This document shows positions 27,285-36,275 of a stretch of 64,000 nt of DNA, in pieces. Location: positions 1,364,001 to 1,428,000 of the forward strand of contig NC_015474.1 of assembly GCF_000211475.1 (NCBI RefSeq), read 5' to 3'. The number at the start of each line of letters is the position of its first letter. The stretch's first letter is position 1. Made by a program: the position numbers and the translations under genes. Source of the stretch: Pyrococcus sp. NA2 (GTDB taxonomy: Archaea > Methanobacteriota_B > Thermococci > Thermococcales > Thermococcaceae). Under the pieces are notes generated by a model. The model worked only from the letters and a program-made list of their open reading frames with translations, did not search any database and was not told the origin of the DNA.

Positions 27285-28442
27285 ATGAGATTTTGCTATA
27301 GATGCGGGATTAGTGAGGAGGAGGGAGGTCCTCTAATAAATGGTCTTTGCCAGGTCTGCTTTAGAAAAGAAAATCCAATTTTGGTCATTCCTACTGAAAT
27401 AAATACTGAGTTGTGTCAAAATTGTGGGAGCTATAAGAAGAGAGGGGTTTGGGTTGATCCAAAGAATTACGAACTCGAGGCCTTGATATTTGAGGTTGCT
27501 GAAAATGCCCTAGTTGAGGCCATAGAAGATAACTTGAAAGTTAAGGAATTTGAGATAGTTGAATGGGACGAATTGGATGAGATAGAGGATATTCCAGTAA
27601 ACAAGGCCTTTGTTGCCTTTAGGGTTGCAGATTACCATATAGAATACTTTCCGGCTATAGTCATTTATGAGGTCAGGGCAAAGGGAAGAATACATGAGCT
27701 CCAAGTTGAGCCTCATGATGAAACTGTCGTGACTACAGTTTACGTTAGACAAACGGTCTGTCCTAGATGTCAAAAGTTCTTAGCTGGTTACTATGAGGCC
27801 ATACTCCAGGTGAGAGTTGAAGATAGGGAATTTACGAAAGAGGAGAGAGAAGAGATCACTAAACTAGTCCAGGAGAAAGTTGATGAGATAATGAAAAGAG
27901 ATAGAATGGGCTTCATACAGGACACAATAGAGAAGGAAGAGGGAATAGACTTCTACATGGGTTCGACCAGTGCTGCAAGGAAGCTGGCGAATGCAATTAG
28001 GGAAAGGTTTGGAGGAACAATAAGTGAAGCATACGAGCTAGTTGGACTTGACAGAATGACTAGTAAGGAGGTTTATAGAACCAGCGTGACTATAAGACTT
28101 CCAAAGTTCAGGAAGGGAGATGTCGTTGAAGATAGGAGAGGAAAAGTGTACCTGGTTGAGAGTGTAGATGGAAAGGGGATGAGGCTTAAAGACCTTGAAA
28201 CATGGAAAAGTGAGCATTACGATTGGAAGACTATAAAGAGAGAGAAGGTTGATCTTGCAAATTACGAGGAGAAAAAGGCAATGCTTGTAAGTAAAACTCC
28301 ATCAGAACTTCAATTTATGGACATGGAAACTTATGAGACTTTTGAGGTATCAAAGCCAAGCGATGAGCTTAAAGAGGGGGAAGTTTACAGCATAGTGAAA
28401 GTTAAGGGAAGGATGTATGTCAAGGGGAGGGAAGGAGAATGA
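27285..28442 (+). CDS. NMD3 homologue, ribosome-associated protein
   Basis: A 385-residue archaeal NMD3 relative. In eukaryotes NMD3 is the 60S export adaptor; in archaea it is presumed to act in large-subunit assembly or quality control. The N-terminus has zinc-binding CxxC pairs (CYRCG, CQVCF, CQNCG, CPRCQ), then the conserved VTTVYVRQTVCPRC and the DFYMGSTSAARKLAN segment. It lacks the eukaryotic C-terminal nuclear shuttling tail. The stop overlaps the start of cutA as ATGA. Confidence 0.9.
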   Translation: MRFCYRCGISEEEGGPLINGLCQVCFRKENPILVIPTEINTELCQNCGSYKKRGVWVDPKNYELEALIFEVAENALVEAIEDNLKVKEFEIVEWDELDEIEDIPVNKAFVAFRVADYHIEYFPAIVIYEVRAKGRIHELQVEPHDETVVTTVYVRQTVCPRCQKFLAGYYEAILQVRVEDREFTKEEREEITKLVQEKVDEIMKRDRMGFIQDTIEKEEGIDFYMGSTSAARKLANAIRERFGGTISEAYELVGLDRMTSKEVYRTSVTIRLPKFRKGDVVEDRRGKVYLVESVDGKGMRLKDLETWKSEHYDWKTIKREKVDLANYEEKKAMLVSKTPSELQFMDMETYETFEVSKPSDELKEGEVYSIVKVKGRMYVKGREGE

Positions 28443-28747
28443 TAATAGTTTACACGACATTTCCTGATTGGGATAGTGCTGAAAAAGTCACGAAAAAGCT
28501 TTTAGAAGAGAGATTAATAGCATGCGCAAACTTAAGGGAGCATAAAGCTTTTTATTGGTGGCAAGGGAAGATAGAAGAGGACAGAGAAATCGGAGCAATC
28601 TTCAAGACAAGAGAAGAACTTTGGGAGGAAGTTAAAGAAAGAATAAAGGAACTTCACCCATACACCGTTCCGGCGATAATAAGAATTGATGTCAAAGATG
28701 TCAATGAGGATTACCTGAAGTGGTTGATTGAGGAAACTAAAAAATGA
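28439..28747 (+). CDS. cutA: CutA1 divalent-cation tolerance protein
   Basis: A 102-residue CutA1 protein that forms extremely stable trimers and binds divalent metals such as Cu2+. It shows the family-defining TTFPDWDSAEKV, RLIACANL, YWWQGKIEED and TVPAIIRIDV. The sequence is close to, but distinct from, what I remember of P. horikoshii CutA1. Translationally coupled to nmd3. The last codons, including the TGA stop, form the C box of a downstream C/D box RNA. Confidence 0.96.
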   Translation: MIIVYTTFPDWDSAEKVTKKLLEERLIACANLREHKAFYWWQGKIEEDREIGAIFKTREELWEEVKERIKELHPYTVPAIIRIDVKDVNEDYLKWLIEETKK

Positions 28748-28797
28748 TGAATACGGGGCCACCTGAGTGGTGATGATGTTTCTCCCATGGCTGATTA
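28744..28797 (+). ncRNA. C/D box guide sRNA between cutA and metG
   Basis: All boxes are present in order: C box ATGATGA (28744-28750), 12-nt guide (28751-28762), D' box CTGA (28763-28766), 3-nt spacer GTG, C' box GTGATGA (28770-28776), 14-nt guide (28777-28790), D box CTGA (28791-28794). It directs 2'-O-methylation with L7Ae, Nop5 and fibrillarin. By the D+5 rule the D' guide would methylate the fifth base of GTGGCCCCGTAT (a C), and the D guide the fifth base of CCATGGGAGAAACA (a G). The first TGA of the C box is the cutA stop, and the convergent metG stop codon begins right after the D box, so the RNA fills the whole intergenic space. Ends approximate. Confidence 0.92.
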
Positions 28798-30951
28798 CCT
28801 AATTTTTGCTCCAAGTTTCACATCTTTATCTGGCATCAATAGTGCAACCTTCTCCCCGTCGTCAGCAGCCAAAAGCATTCCTTGGCTCTCTATTCCTCTC
28901 AACTTCTTTGGTTCTAGATTAGCAACGACGATAACGTACCTGTTAAGCAGCTCCTCCTTCGTATAATACTTCTTTAGTCCTGCAACTAGCGTTCTTACTT
29001 CATCTCCAAGATCCACCTTCACCACGTACAGCTTGTCGGCATTTGGATGATCTTTGACTTCAATTATCTTCCCAACCCTCAGATCGAGCTTTGCAAACTC
29101 CTCGAACTTCACGTACTTACCTTTCTCTTCTCCTCCTAACCTTAAGTCTTTATAAACTCTCTTTAGAATTGTCTCAGCTTCCTCACCAAACTTCTCCTTT
29201 GCAACTTTTATTACCTCTTCTCTCTTGTAATATTTGTCAAGCAGTACTCTAGCTCCCTCTGGGTTCCCCCTGGCCATGTAATTTAAGATGAAGTATATTA
29301 TCTGATCATCTGTTACCTTCTTGAATAGTATCTCGGCTTTCCTTACTCTATGCCCTGGTTCTATCTCCTTAAACTCCCATCTCTTGACTTCTTCGAGGTT
29401 GAGAAGGTGCCATATCTTCTCACTTGCATCTGGAAGGAACGGCTCTAAGAGTATTCCAAGGGCCTTAACTATCTGGAGGGAGATGTTGACTGTTGTGGCG
29501 GTCTTCTCTCTATCTTCTTTGGCGGTTTTCCATGGCTGTTTGTGATCAAAGTACTTGTTTCCAAAGGATGCTAAGTTCATGACCTTCTTGAGCGCATCCT
29601 TAAAGCGGTAATTCATTATTAACTCTCCAACTTCTTCAAACGTCTTCTTAATCTCGTTTAGTGCTTCTTTGTCAAGTTCATCAAGTTCTCCCCTTTCTGG
29701 AACAACACCATCGAAGTATCTGTTAACGAAGGTCATTGCTCTGTGAACGAAGTTACCTAAGTTGTTTACTAGCTCCTCATTGATTCTTACCTTGAAGTCT
29801 GCAAAGCTGAAGTCTGAATCCCTCGTTTCGGGCATTATCGTTGTAAGGTAATATCTAAGGTAATCAGCGGGCCACACTTCAAGGAATTCATGAACCCAGA
29901 TTGCCCAGTTTCTACTTGTTGAGAACTTTCTGCCTTCTAAGGTTAGATACTCATTGGCTGGAATATCATAGGGTAGATTCCACTCAGCTTCGACCTCATT
30001 ATCCTTGTATTTCCCGTATGCCATCAAGAAGGCTGGCCAAAATATCGCATGGAATGGAATGTTGTCCTTTCCTATGAAGTGGATAACCCTAGTCTGGCCA
30101 TCTAAATTTAGCCAGTACTTCTTCCACTCATTGGGTTTCCCTATCCTCCTAAAGTATTCAATTGTTATACTTATGTATCCAATTGGAGCCTCAAACCAGA
30201 CGTATAGAACCTTATCTTTCATCTCCTCTAATGGAACGGGAATTCCCCAATTAAGATCTCTTGTTATTGCTCTCTCCTCCAGTCCCTCCTCTATCCAACT
30301 TAAAACCATGTTCTTAACGTTTGGCTTCCAATGCTGATTTTCTATCCACCTCTTTAGTCTTTCAGCGAAGTCTTGCATTTTTATATAATAATGAGCAGAA
30401 TCTCTAAATGAAATTGGTCTTCCACAGATGGCACACCTTGGATTTATCAATATCTCTGGAGTTAATGGCCTTCCACAAACCTCACATTGATCCCCTTTCT
30501 GATCTTCAGCCCCACAGTATGGACATGTTCCAATAACGAACCTATCGGGCAGGAACATTTTGTCATGCTCACAATAGGCCTGTTTTGTGACCTTTTTTAC
30601 TAAGTGACCATTTTCTAGTGCTTTAAGGAAGAATTCCTGGCTCAATTTATAGTGAATTGGGAGTTCAGTTCTTCCAAAGAAGTCAAAGCTTATCTTTGCC
30701 CTCTGGAAGGTTATCTTTATATGTTCGTGAAATTCATCAACGATCTCCCTTGGGCTCTTACCTTCCTTCAGTGCTCTAAATGAGATGGGTGTCCCATGTT
30801 CGTCTGTACCGCAAATGAAAACAACATCCTCCCCTTTAAGTCTCAAATACCTTACAAAGATGTCGGCAGGTAAGTATGCCCCCGCTAGATGTCCTGCATG
30901 GATTGGACCATTAGCATATGGTAAGGCCGAGGTAACCATGTAGCGAACCAT
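28795..30951 (-). CDS. metG: Methionyl-tRNA synthetase with C-terminal tRNA-binding domain
   Basis: Class I synthetase of 718 residues. The HIGH-type motif is in NGPIHAGHLAGAY at residues 14-26, zinc knuckles CPYCG, CEVCG and CAICG lie between about 140 and 175, and the KMSKS-type loop reads KFSTSRN near 338. The C-terminal 110 residues form an EMAP-II/Trbp111-like tRNA-binding domain (LDLRVGKIIEVKDHPNADKL). SD GGAGGTGG precedes the ATG. Convergent with cutA, separated only by a C/D box RNA. Confidence 0.97.
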   Translation of the reverse strand: MVRYMVTSALPYANGPIHAGHLAGAYLPADIFVRYLRLKGEDVVFICGTDEHGTPISFRALKEGKSPREIVDEFHEHIKITFQRAKISFDFFGRTELPIHYKLSQEFFLKALENGHLVKKVTKQAYCEHDKMFLPDRFVIGTCPYCGAEDQKGDQCEVCGRPLTPEILINPRCAICGRPISFRDSAHYYIKMQDFAERLKRWIENQHWKPNVKNMVLSWIEEGLEERAITRDLNWGIPVPLEEMKDKVLYVWFEAPIGYISITIEYFRRIGKPNEWKKYWLNLDGQTRVIHFIGKDNIPFHAIFWPAFLMAYGKYKDNEVEAEWNLPYDIPANEYLTLEGRKFSTSRNWAIWVHEFLEVWPADYLRYYLTTIMPETRDSDFSFADFKVRINEELVNNLGNFVHRAMTFVNRYFDGVVPERGELDELDKEALNEIKKTFEEVGELIMNYRFKDALKKVMNLASFGNKYFDHKQPWKTAKEDREKTATTVNISLQIVKALGILLEPFLPDASEKIWHLLNLEEVKRWEFKEIEPGHRVRKAEILFKKVTDDQIIYFILNYMARGNPEGARVLLDKYYKREEVIKVAKEKFGEEAETILKRVYKDLRLGGEEKGKYVKFEEFAKLDLRVGKIIEVKDHPNADKLYVVKVDLGDEVRTLVAGLKKYYTKEELLNRYVIVVANLEPKKLRGIESQGMLLAADDGEKVALLMPDKDVKLGAKIR

Positions 30952-31025
30952 TTTAACCCACCTCCATTTCCTTAACTCTAAGCCTGCATTTAAACATTAC
31001 GAAGAGTTATCAAGTTAATAACATA

Positions 31026-31880
31026 TTATGTATACTTTTGCATATCAATTGTGAGCTCAATCCAGTTTTCTCTCCCAACCTTATAGAGCTTTACGAGGCC
31101 CATCTGTTCTAATCTCCTTATCATCCTCCAGACTGTTGTCTTTGGTAAGTTTAGAGCCTTTCTCAGCTCGGCCTGTCTACATCTTCCACCACTTTGGATT
31201 AGGTATATTATTGCATTCAGCTCATCGTCATTTAGGTTATACTCTCTGGCAAGTCTTCTGAGCTTATCCTCGGAGTACTTTTTCTCTACCTTTCTCTTGT
31301 TTTTTAGCATAATGTATCCCCCGATCACTCCAATCCCAGCGATTCCGACTAGAGCAAAAATGAGAAAATAGTTATGCCTCCTTCTCGGTAAGATTGATTC
31401 GAATGTGTAGTATATCGTTATATCTCCAGGCCCAACCACAATCGTATTATTTGAATACTCTATCGGTATGTCAGAAACGTGGATTACAATTGCATCCTTT
31501 GGGAAAATTATCTTTACAGGAGATTGAGTTACGTTGAGTTTGAGTTCCCATATGGCTCCCTCTCTTTTTGTGTAATTTCTTACTGTGTATACTAAAATTA
31601 CTCTCTTGCTTCCAAGGGCTTCAATGCTCAGAAACTTTCCCCTGATCTCATAATTCAAGGGCGTTCCGTTACTGGATGTTGCGATTATGTCCATAGCCTC
31701 TCCAAGGGTCTCAACGGTGATGTAGATGTCATAGTCTTCAGGATATATCACTTCTTTCACGGTTATTGAGTTATCCTTCCACACGATGATGCTCATGTTG
31801 TCAACTATGAAGGCCGAAGATGGGGATAATGCTAAGCTTAAGAGTAAAAATGCTATAAAAACCAAAATCTTAATTTTCAC
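31026..31880 (-). CDS. Signal peptide - ectodomain - TM - winged-helix membrane regulator
   Basis: A 284-residue protein with an N-terminal signal peptide (about 1-23), a beta-rich extracellular domain to about 165, one TM helix near 168-192 (NYFLIFALVGIAGIG), and a cytosolic MarR-like winged helix at about 210-280 (CRQAELRKALNLPKTTVWRMIRRLEQMG). This one-component layout links an outside signal to a DNA-binding domain held at the membrane. Ligand and targets unknown. It ends a two-gene unit with the secreted helical protein 1 bp upstream. Confidence 0.82.
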   Translation of the reverse strand: MKIKILVFIAFLLLSLALSPSSAFIVDNMSIIVWKDNSITVKEVIYPEDYDIYITVETLGEAMDIIATSSNGTPLNYEIRGKFLSIEALGSKRVILVYTVRNYTKREGAIWELKLNVTQSPVKIIFPKDAIVIHVSDIPIEYSNNTIVVGPGDITIYYTFESILPRRRHNYFLIFALVGIAGIGVIGGYIMLKNKRKVEKKYSEDKLRRLAREYNLNDDELNAIIYLIQSGGRCRQAELRKALNLPKTTVWRMIRRLEQMGLVKLYKVGRENWIELTIDMQKYT

Positions 31881-31881
31881 T

Positions 31882-32841
31882 TTAGCTTCCCTCCTCTCTG
31901 ATTATGTAATCAAGAATTTTACTGGCTCTCAAGATTCTTAGATAAGCTGTCTCATACCTTTTAAGTTTTATATCTTCCTTTGCAAGGTTCAAGTCTGAAA
32001 TCGCGATTTTAACTAGTTCTTTGAATTCGCTGTTTTCATATTGTTTTGCGACCAGTGATAGTTTCAGTATCAACAATCTGTTGTTTTCTTTAAACAACCT
32101 GGTAATTATCTTTTTGTGATATTCGTCAAGTTTCCTCTGGAACGAAATGACAAAATCGAGATTCTCCTCCAGGAGTAGAAACGCTTCTATTTCTCTTCCC
32201 TCTTTGATGAGTTCCTCCGCTCTTTTGATAATATCTTCAATTTTTGCAATTTCATTTTCAATATTCGCGTATTCGGAGTAATTGAGGGCCACACTAACCT
32301 GAAGAGCGTACTTCATTGTTCCCTTATAACTGGAAAGTAGTAAGTTCAATTTAGTTTTTGTAGTTACTGAAGGAGGAGTTTGCACATACAAGGGAAGTTT
32401 AGCCTCTGCACTGTTGATGTATTTCTCGGCTTCCTTCAAGTTCCCCTGCTTTAAGTTTTCTTCTGCCTTTTTGATCAGCTCCACGATTGGCTCGGCATTT
32501 GTCTTATTCAAGAGAGATATGTAAAATTTTAGCCTATCTATTTTGCCTTCAATTTCAAAATTTTCTGGAACATTTACGTTTTCTTCCATTAATTTAGAGA
32601 TTACATTGTAATTTGTTGTATTCATAATTGCAAATGCACTCGTTAGTTCTCCCTCTCTAATTAACTCTTGAACTTTGTCCCTTGTATTTTCTAGGTTTCC
32701 TTCTAATTCTCCATATCCAAGAATCTTGCATACTTCGATAGAATTGGCCAAAATTTTAACTAAACTGGAACCATTATAATACGCGAATGAGACACTTGAC
32801 ATCAGAACGATTAGGATCACAGAGATACCTAACTTTCTCAT
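31882..32841 (-). CDS. Secreted helical-repeat protein paired with the membrane regulator
   Basis: A 319-residue protein with a signal peptide (about 1-20, ISVILIVLMSSVSFA) and an otherwise alpha-helical mature part rich in Glu, Lys and Leu, suggesting repeated helical hairpins or coiled coil. No family recognised. ATG 32841 is preferred over a TTG one codon earlier. Separated from the downstream membrane winged-helix gene by one base, so the two are almost certainly co-expressed and may interact outside the membrane. Confidence 0.7.
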   Translation of the reverse strand: MRKLGISVILIVLMSSVSFAYYNGSSLVKILANSIEVCKILGYGELEGNLENTRDKVQELIREGELTSAFAIMNTTNYNVISKLMEENVNVPENFEIEGKIDRLKFYISLLNKTNAEPIVELIKKAEENLKQGNLKEAEKYINSAEAKLPLYVQTPPSVTTKTKLNLLLSSYKGTMKYALQVSVALNYSEYANIENEIAKIEDIIKRAEELIKEGREIEAFLLLEENLDFVISFQRKLDEYHKKIITRLFKENNRLLILKLSLVAKQYENSEFKELVKIAISDLNLAKEDIKLKRYETAYLRILRASKILDYIIREEGS

Positions 32842-32984
32842 CAATTTTCATCCCGATACTTACCGTTAGATTGATAATCCTTAAAGATTTCGCCTGAACT
32901 GTCTTCTGTCAATGCTTTTTGTTATGGGCCCTATAATATGGGAAAAACGGAACGTTTTTAAGTTATCATCCTTGACTACCCTCC

Positions 32985-34106
32985 ATGGAAAAATATGGGG
33001 TTGTGCTTGGTAAAAATCCTGAGTTGAGTATAGTTGAACTTAAGGCCTTTTCGAGGAGATTTAAACTTGGGCTTAGAATCGTTGAGGAATTTATAAATAA
33101 GCCCAATGAGAGTTTTGTAATAGTCCAAGCTAAGGATGAAATAGAGAGGTATTTTAGGTGGATAGGTGGTTCTTTAAAGCTCGTTAGGATAGTTGGCGAG
33201 GGATTTGATAGTATTAGGCTTCTTGAATACTCAAAGTTATTCACAGTAAGCGTCTATGGAAAGAAGATCAGCTGGAAAGAATGGAGGAAGCTTGGTTCTT
33301 TGGTTAAAGAGAGGTTTAAAGAAAAAGGTTCCTCAAAGTTTTTCAAGCCAGCGAATGTTTACTCAATGCCAAGTGAGCTTATACTGAAAGGATTCCCAGA
33401 AATTAAAGATGTTGTATTCTTTTTCCTGGATGATAATGTTCTCATTGGGGAGACAATTAGGGTCGTTGATCCATTCGAGTTGAAAAAGCTTGACATTGAA
33501 AGGCCCGTTGTTAGATCCACCATCTCAATCCCTCCAAGATTAGCCAGGATAATGGTGAACCTTTCCGAGATCAGGAAAGGAAACGTGTTGGATCCATTCT
33601 GCGGTACGGGAACAATACTTATGGAACTCACATTACAGGGGCTAAATGCCTATGGAAGTGATATAAACGAGGAGAGAATTAGAGAGACGAGGAGGAACAT
33701 TGAGTGGTTAAAGAGAGAATTCAACGTGAGAAAATATCCAGTTCTTAAGGTATGTGACGTTAGGAAACTTAAAAAGTGCTTCCCGAGAACTAGATTCACA
33801 GCTATAGTTACTGAGCCATACATGGGCAAACCCCTTAAGGAGAAGCCAACATGGAATGAGGCAGTTAGGCTTTCTAGATCCCTTGATAAACTCTATTATC
33901 AAGCATTTGAAAGCTTTGCAGATGTCCTTAAGAGAGGTGCGAGAGTAGTTTTCGTCTTCCCAGCATTCAATTTGAGCAGTGGCGAGATCTACAGAAAGGA
34001 TAGGAGATGGCTAGAGGAGTTAGGATTTGAAGTTTTATATAGGGTAATCGACATGGAAGAGAGACATAGGATAGCTAGAGATATCCACGTTCTTAGGGTA
34101 AGGTAA
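32985..34106 (+). CDS. Trm11/Trm-G10-like SAM-dependent RNA methyltransferase (COG1041)
   Basis: A 373-residue protein with an N-terminal substrate-recognition half (about 1-180) and a C-terminal Rossmann methyltransferase. The SAM motif is LDPFCGTGTILME near residue 203, with YGSDINEE following. The catalytic motif IV reads TEPYMGKPL near 281, instead of the DPPY/NPPY type expected for N-methylation of guanine. This points to a family variant with a different mechanism or target. A TATA-like TTTTTAAG near 32954 suggests a near-leaderless mRNA. Target RNA unknown. Confidence 0.8.
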   Translation: MEKYGVVLGKNPELSIVELKAFSRRFKLGLRIVEEFINKPNESFVIVQAKDEIERYFRWIGGSLKLVRIVGEGFDSIRLLEYSKLFTVSVYGKKISWKEWRKLGSLVKERFKEKGSSKFFKPANVYSMPSELILKGFPEIKDVVFFFLDDNVLIGETIRVVDPFELKKLDIERPVVRSTISIPPRLARIMVNLSEIRKGNVLDPFCGTGTILMELTLQGLNAYGSDINEERIRETRRNIEWLKREFNVRKYPVLKVCDVRKLKKCFPRTRFTAIVTEPYMGKPLKEKPTWNEAVRLSRSLDKLYYQAFESFADVLKRGARVVFVFPAFNLSSGEIYRKDRRWLEELGFEVLYRVIDMEERHRIARDIHVLRVR

Positions 34107-34143
34107 ATATGCTAGTTTGGACAAACTATAGTTGGGTGTTAGC

Positions 34144-34686
34144 ATGCCCGAAGAGGCGTTGATAGTTGTTGACATGCAGAGGGATTTCATGCCAGGAGGA
34201 GCTCTTCCCGTTCCAGAAGGGGATAAGATAATACCGAAGGTAAATGAATATATAAGGAAGTTTAAAGAAAAAGGTGCCTTGATAGTTGCAACAAGGGACT
34301 GGCACCCAGAGAATCATATAAGCTTTAAGGAGAGAGGAGGACCTTGGCCAAAGCATTGTGTTCAAAACACTCCAGGAGCGGAATTTGTTGTTGACCTACC
34401 AGAGGATGCAATAATAATTTCCAAGGCCACAGAACCTGATAAAGAGGCTTATTCTGGTTTTGAGGGCACGAATCTTGCTGAGATCCTTAAAGATAATGGA
34501 GTGAAGAGGGTTTACATCTGTGGAGTGGCCACTGAATATTGTGTTAGGGCTACGGCACTTGATGCACTCAGGCATGGATTCGAAGTTTACTTACTTGTAG
34601 ATGCCGTGAAGGGAATAAGGCCTGAAGACGAAAAGAAAGCAATAGAGGAGATGAAAGAGAAGGGAATCAAGATTATGACTCTTTAG
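34144..34686 (+). CDS. pncA: Nicotinamidase
   Basis: A 180-residue cysteine hydrolase converting nicotinamide to nicotinate for NAD recycling. The triad is visible: Asp in VVDMQRDF (residue 10), Lys in ISKATEPDK (about 94), and Cys in VATEYCVRATA (about 133). Metal-binding Asp52 and His54 sit in TRDWHPENH. ATG 34144 is chosen over a TTG at 34132 because homologues start MPEEALIVVDMQ. Convergent 14-bp overlap with the AI-2E family gene. Pairs in pathway terms with the NAD kinase at the left end. Confidence 0.96.
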   Translation: MPEEALIVVDMQRDFMPGGALPVPEGDKIIPKVNEYIRKFKEKGALIVATRDWHPENHISFKERGGPWPKHCVQNTPGAEFVVDLPEDAIIISKATEPDKEAYSGFEGTNLAEILKDNGVKRVYICGVATEYCVRATALDALRHGFEVYLLVDAVKGIRPEDEKKAIEEMKEKGIKIMTL

Positions 34687-35653
34687 ACTGCAATCTCTTC
34701 CATTCTTTTAACATTTCTAGGGCAACATTAAGCACTATCGGCCCAATAATCAGGCCTTTAAGGCCTAAACCCAACGTTCCTCCGATCATTCCTATCAGAA
34801 CTATCACTTCATTGAACTTCGCCTCCCTGGCAACCAGCTTTGGTCTAATTGTGAAGTCGGGAAGAGGGGAAACCAGGGAAAATCCATAGACTGCCAGTCC
34901 AATCGCCGTAAGCAGATGCCCCTCTCTAATTAGGTACAGGGAACCAATTAGCCATATCATCCATCCCTCAAAGAGTGGTACAAAGGAAAACAAAACCGTA
35001 AGCAAGCCTGCCAGAATTGCCGTTGGTATATCAGAGACCCTAAAGAGCAGGAAACCCAAGGTCATTAGGATTCCCTTCGCAATGTTCAGCAATAGCCATA
35101 CCCTAACTAGAGCCTGCAATGTCAAATTTCCCTTACTTATTATCTTCATTAGCTTCTCATCTTCAAATGTGAGTAGGCTTTTTGCCTCTCCCATTTTAGT
35201 TAGGAAGAAGTACACAAAGGCCAAGTAGACGACAACTTGAAGTAGATATTTTGGAACTGAAAATGTCACAGATATTAGAGATTCCTTACCGACCTCAATC
35301 AGCTTATCAGTGGCATTTTTAATGAGCTCAAATATGTTTGAAGGGATAAATGGAATTTCAATTGTCAAGTTTTCCAGATTTGAGAGGTAATTATAGGCTT
35401 GGCTGATAACTGGAGTTAATGTGTATATTAACACAACGAGAATCATCAAAGCTCCAAACAGTAGGATTGAAGTTAGAACTATTGCTGAATTCCTTGATCC
35501 TATCCTTTTTTCAAGTTTGGCATGGATTGGAGTCAAAGCGTAGGCAGTTATAAATGCAAAGAACAAGGGAGAGAAAAATGGGGCTATCGTTTTGATCGCA
35601 AGTGCAATTATTATTAAGGCAACTGCACCTATCACGATATCATTCATGTTCAT
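34673..35653 (-). CDS. AI-2E family (UPF0118/PerM) membrane transporter
   Basis: A 326-residue protein with about eight TM helices and the family's usual clusters: an N-terminal pair (IIIALAIKTIAPFFSPLFFAF), a long central loop, and the C-terminal GLKGLIIGPIVLNV motif. Family members export quorum signals, Na+/H+ or unknown small molecules; the substrate here is unknown. The start overlaps the end of the HIT gene by 14 bp (or 8 bp if the second ATG at 35647 is used), so the two are coupled. Confidence 0.85.
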   Translation of the reverse strand: MNMNDIVIGAVALIIIALAIKTIAPFFSPLFFAFITAYALTPIHAKLEKRIGSRNSAIVLTSILLFGALMILVVLIYTLTPVISQAYNYLSNLENLTIEIPFIPSNIFELIKNATDKLIEVGKESLISVTFSVPKYLLQVVVYLAFVYFFLTKMGEAKSLLTFEDEKLMKIISKGNLTLQALVRVWLLLNIAKGILMTLGFLLFRVSDIPTAILAGLLTVLFSFVPLFEGWMIWLIGSLYLIREGHLLTAIGLAVYGFSLVSPLPDFTIRPKLVAREAKFNEVIVLIGMIGGTLGLGLKGLIIGPIVLNVALEMLKEWKRLQSKES

Positions 35654-36095
35654 TCATTGCCCTCCTTAGCTTCTCGATTTTTTCAGGAGATAGTCTATTT
35701 TTAATCCATCTTTCCTTGTTTACCATGTTCTCATCGGGAATATCTAGCACGGCTTTCCTAATTCCACCTTTTGGGAATTTACAATCCCCCCTGAACCTCG
35801 GGATCACATGTATGTGAACATGCTCAACCGTTTGACCAGCAACTTCTCCAATGTTAATTCCAATGTTAAATCCTTCCGGATTCAAGACTTCCTTAAGGGC
35901 TCTCATGGCAATTTTAATTCCTTTAAGGATGGCAGTTTCCTCATCTCTCGTTAACTCTTCAATGTTAGTTACGTGTCTCCTTGGAACTACGAGTAGATGT
36001 CCAGGATTTGCTGGATAGTTATCTACCAAGATCCTTATTTCATCTGTCTCATAAATCACGTTTTCCCTCTTTGGATTGCAGAATGGACACTGCAT
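35640..36095 (-). CDS. HIT family nucleotide hydrolase/transferase
   Basis: A 151-residue histidine-triad protein. The N-terminus has a CPFCNPKRENV zinc-type pair, and the catalytic triad is HVHIHVIPR near residue 97. HIT proteins act on nucleoside monophosphate esters or dinucleoside polyphosphates; exact substrate unknown. First of a two-gene unit with the AI-2E family gene; tRNA-Tyr lies just upstream in the opposite direction. Confidence 0.93.
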   Translation of the reverse strand: MQCPFCNPKRENVIYETDEIRILVDNYPANPGHLLVVPRRHVTNIEELTRDEETAILKGIKIAMRALKEVLNPEGFNIGINIGEVAGQTVEHVHIHVIPRFRGDCKFPKGGIRKAVLDIPDENMVNKERWIKNRLSPEKIEKLRRAMNEHE

Positions 36096-36139
36096 AGGTT
36101 AAATTATTCAATGTGAAGTTTAAAATCAATCGCGAAAAC

Positions 36140-36147
36140 TTTATAAA
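36140..36147 (+). promoter_or_regulatory. TATA box of tRNA-Tyr
   Basis: TTTATAAA preceded by CGAAAAC, a good BRE-TATA. Initiation is expected near 36170, giving a 5' leader of about 19 bases to be trimmed by RNase P. Confidence 0.75.
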
Positions 36148-36188
36148 CCAACTTTGAATGAGATGTTCATGGGGGTTAACAGTAGGGT

Positions 36189-36266
36189 CCCGCGGTAGCC
36201 TAGCCTGGTAGTGGCGGCGGACTGTAGATCCGCAGGTCCCCGGTTCAAATCCGGGCCGCGGGACCA
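36189..36266 (+). tRNA. tRNA-Tyr (anticodon GTA)
   Basis: A full cloverleaf can be drawn: acceptor CCCGCGG/CCGCGGG with the C1-G72 pair that is the archaeal tRNA-Tyr identity element, D-arm from 36198, anticodon stem GCGGA/TCCGC with loop CTGTAGA, T-loop GGTTCAAATCC, discriminator A and an encoded CCA. There is no intron. Its 3' half is duplicated, in degraded form, 1300 bp downstream. Confidence 0.97.
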
Positions 36267-36275
36267 CCAGAAACT
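36227..36275 (+). repeat. attL-like copy: 3' half of tRNA-Tyr and short flank
   Basis: From the anticodon loop to a few bases beyond CCA, this segment matches 37526-37575. Across 36231-36270 it has 31 of 40 bases identical at a constant offset of exactly 1300. SSV-type archaeal integrases recombine in this part of a tRNA gene. Confidence 0.7.
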
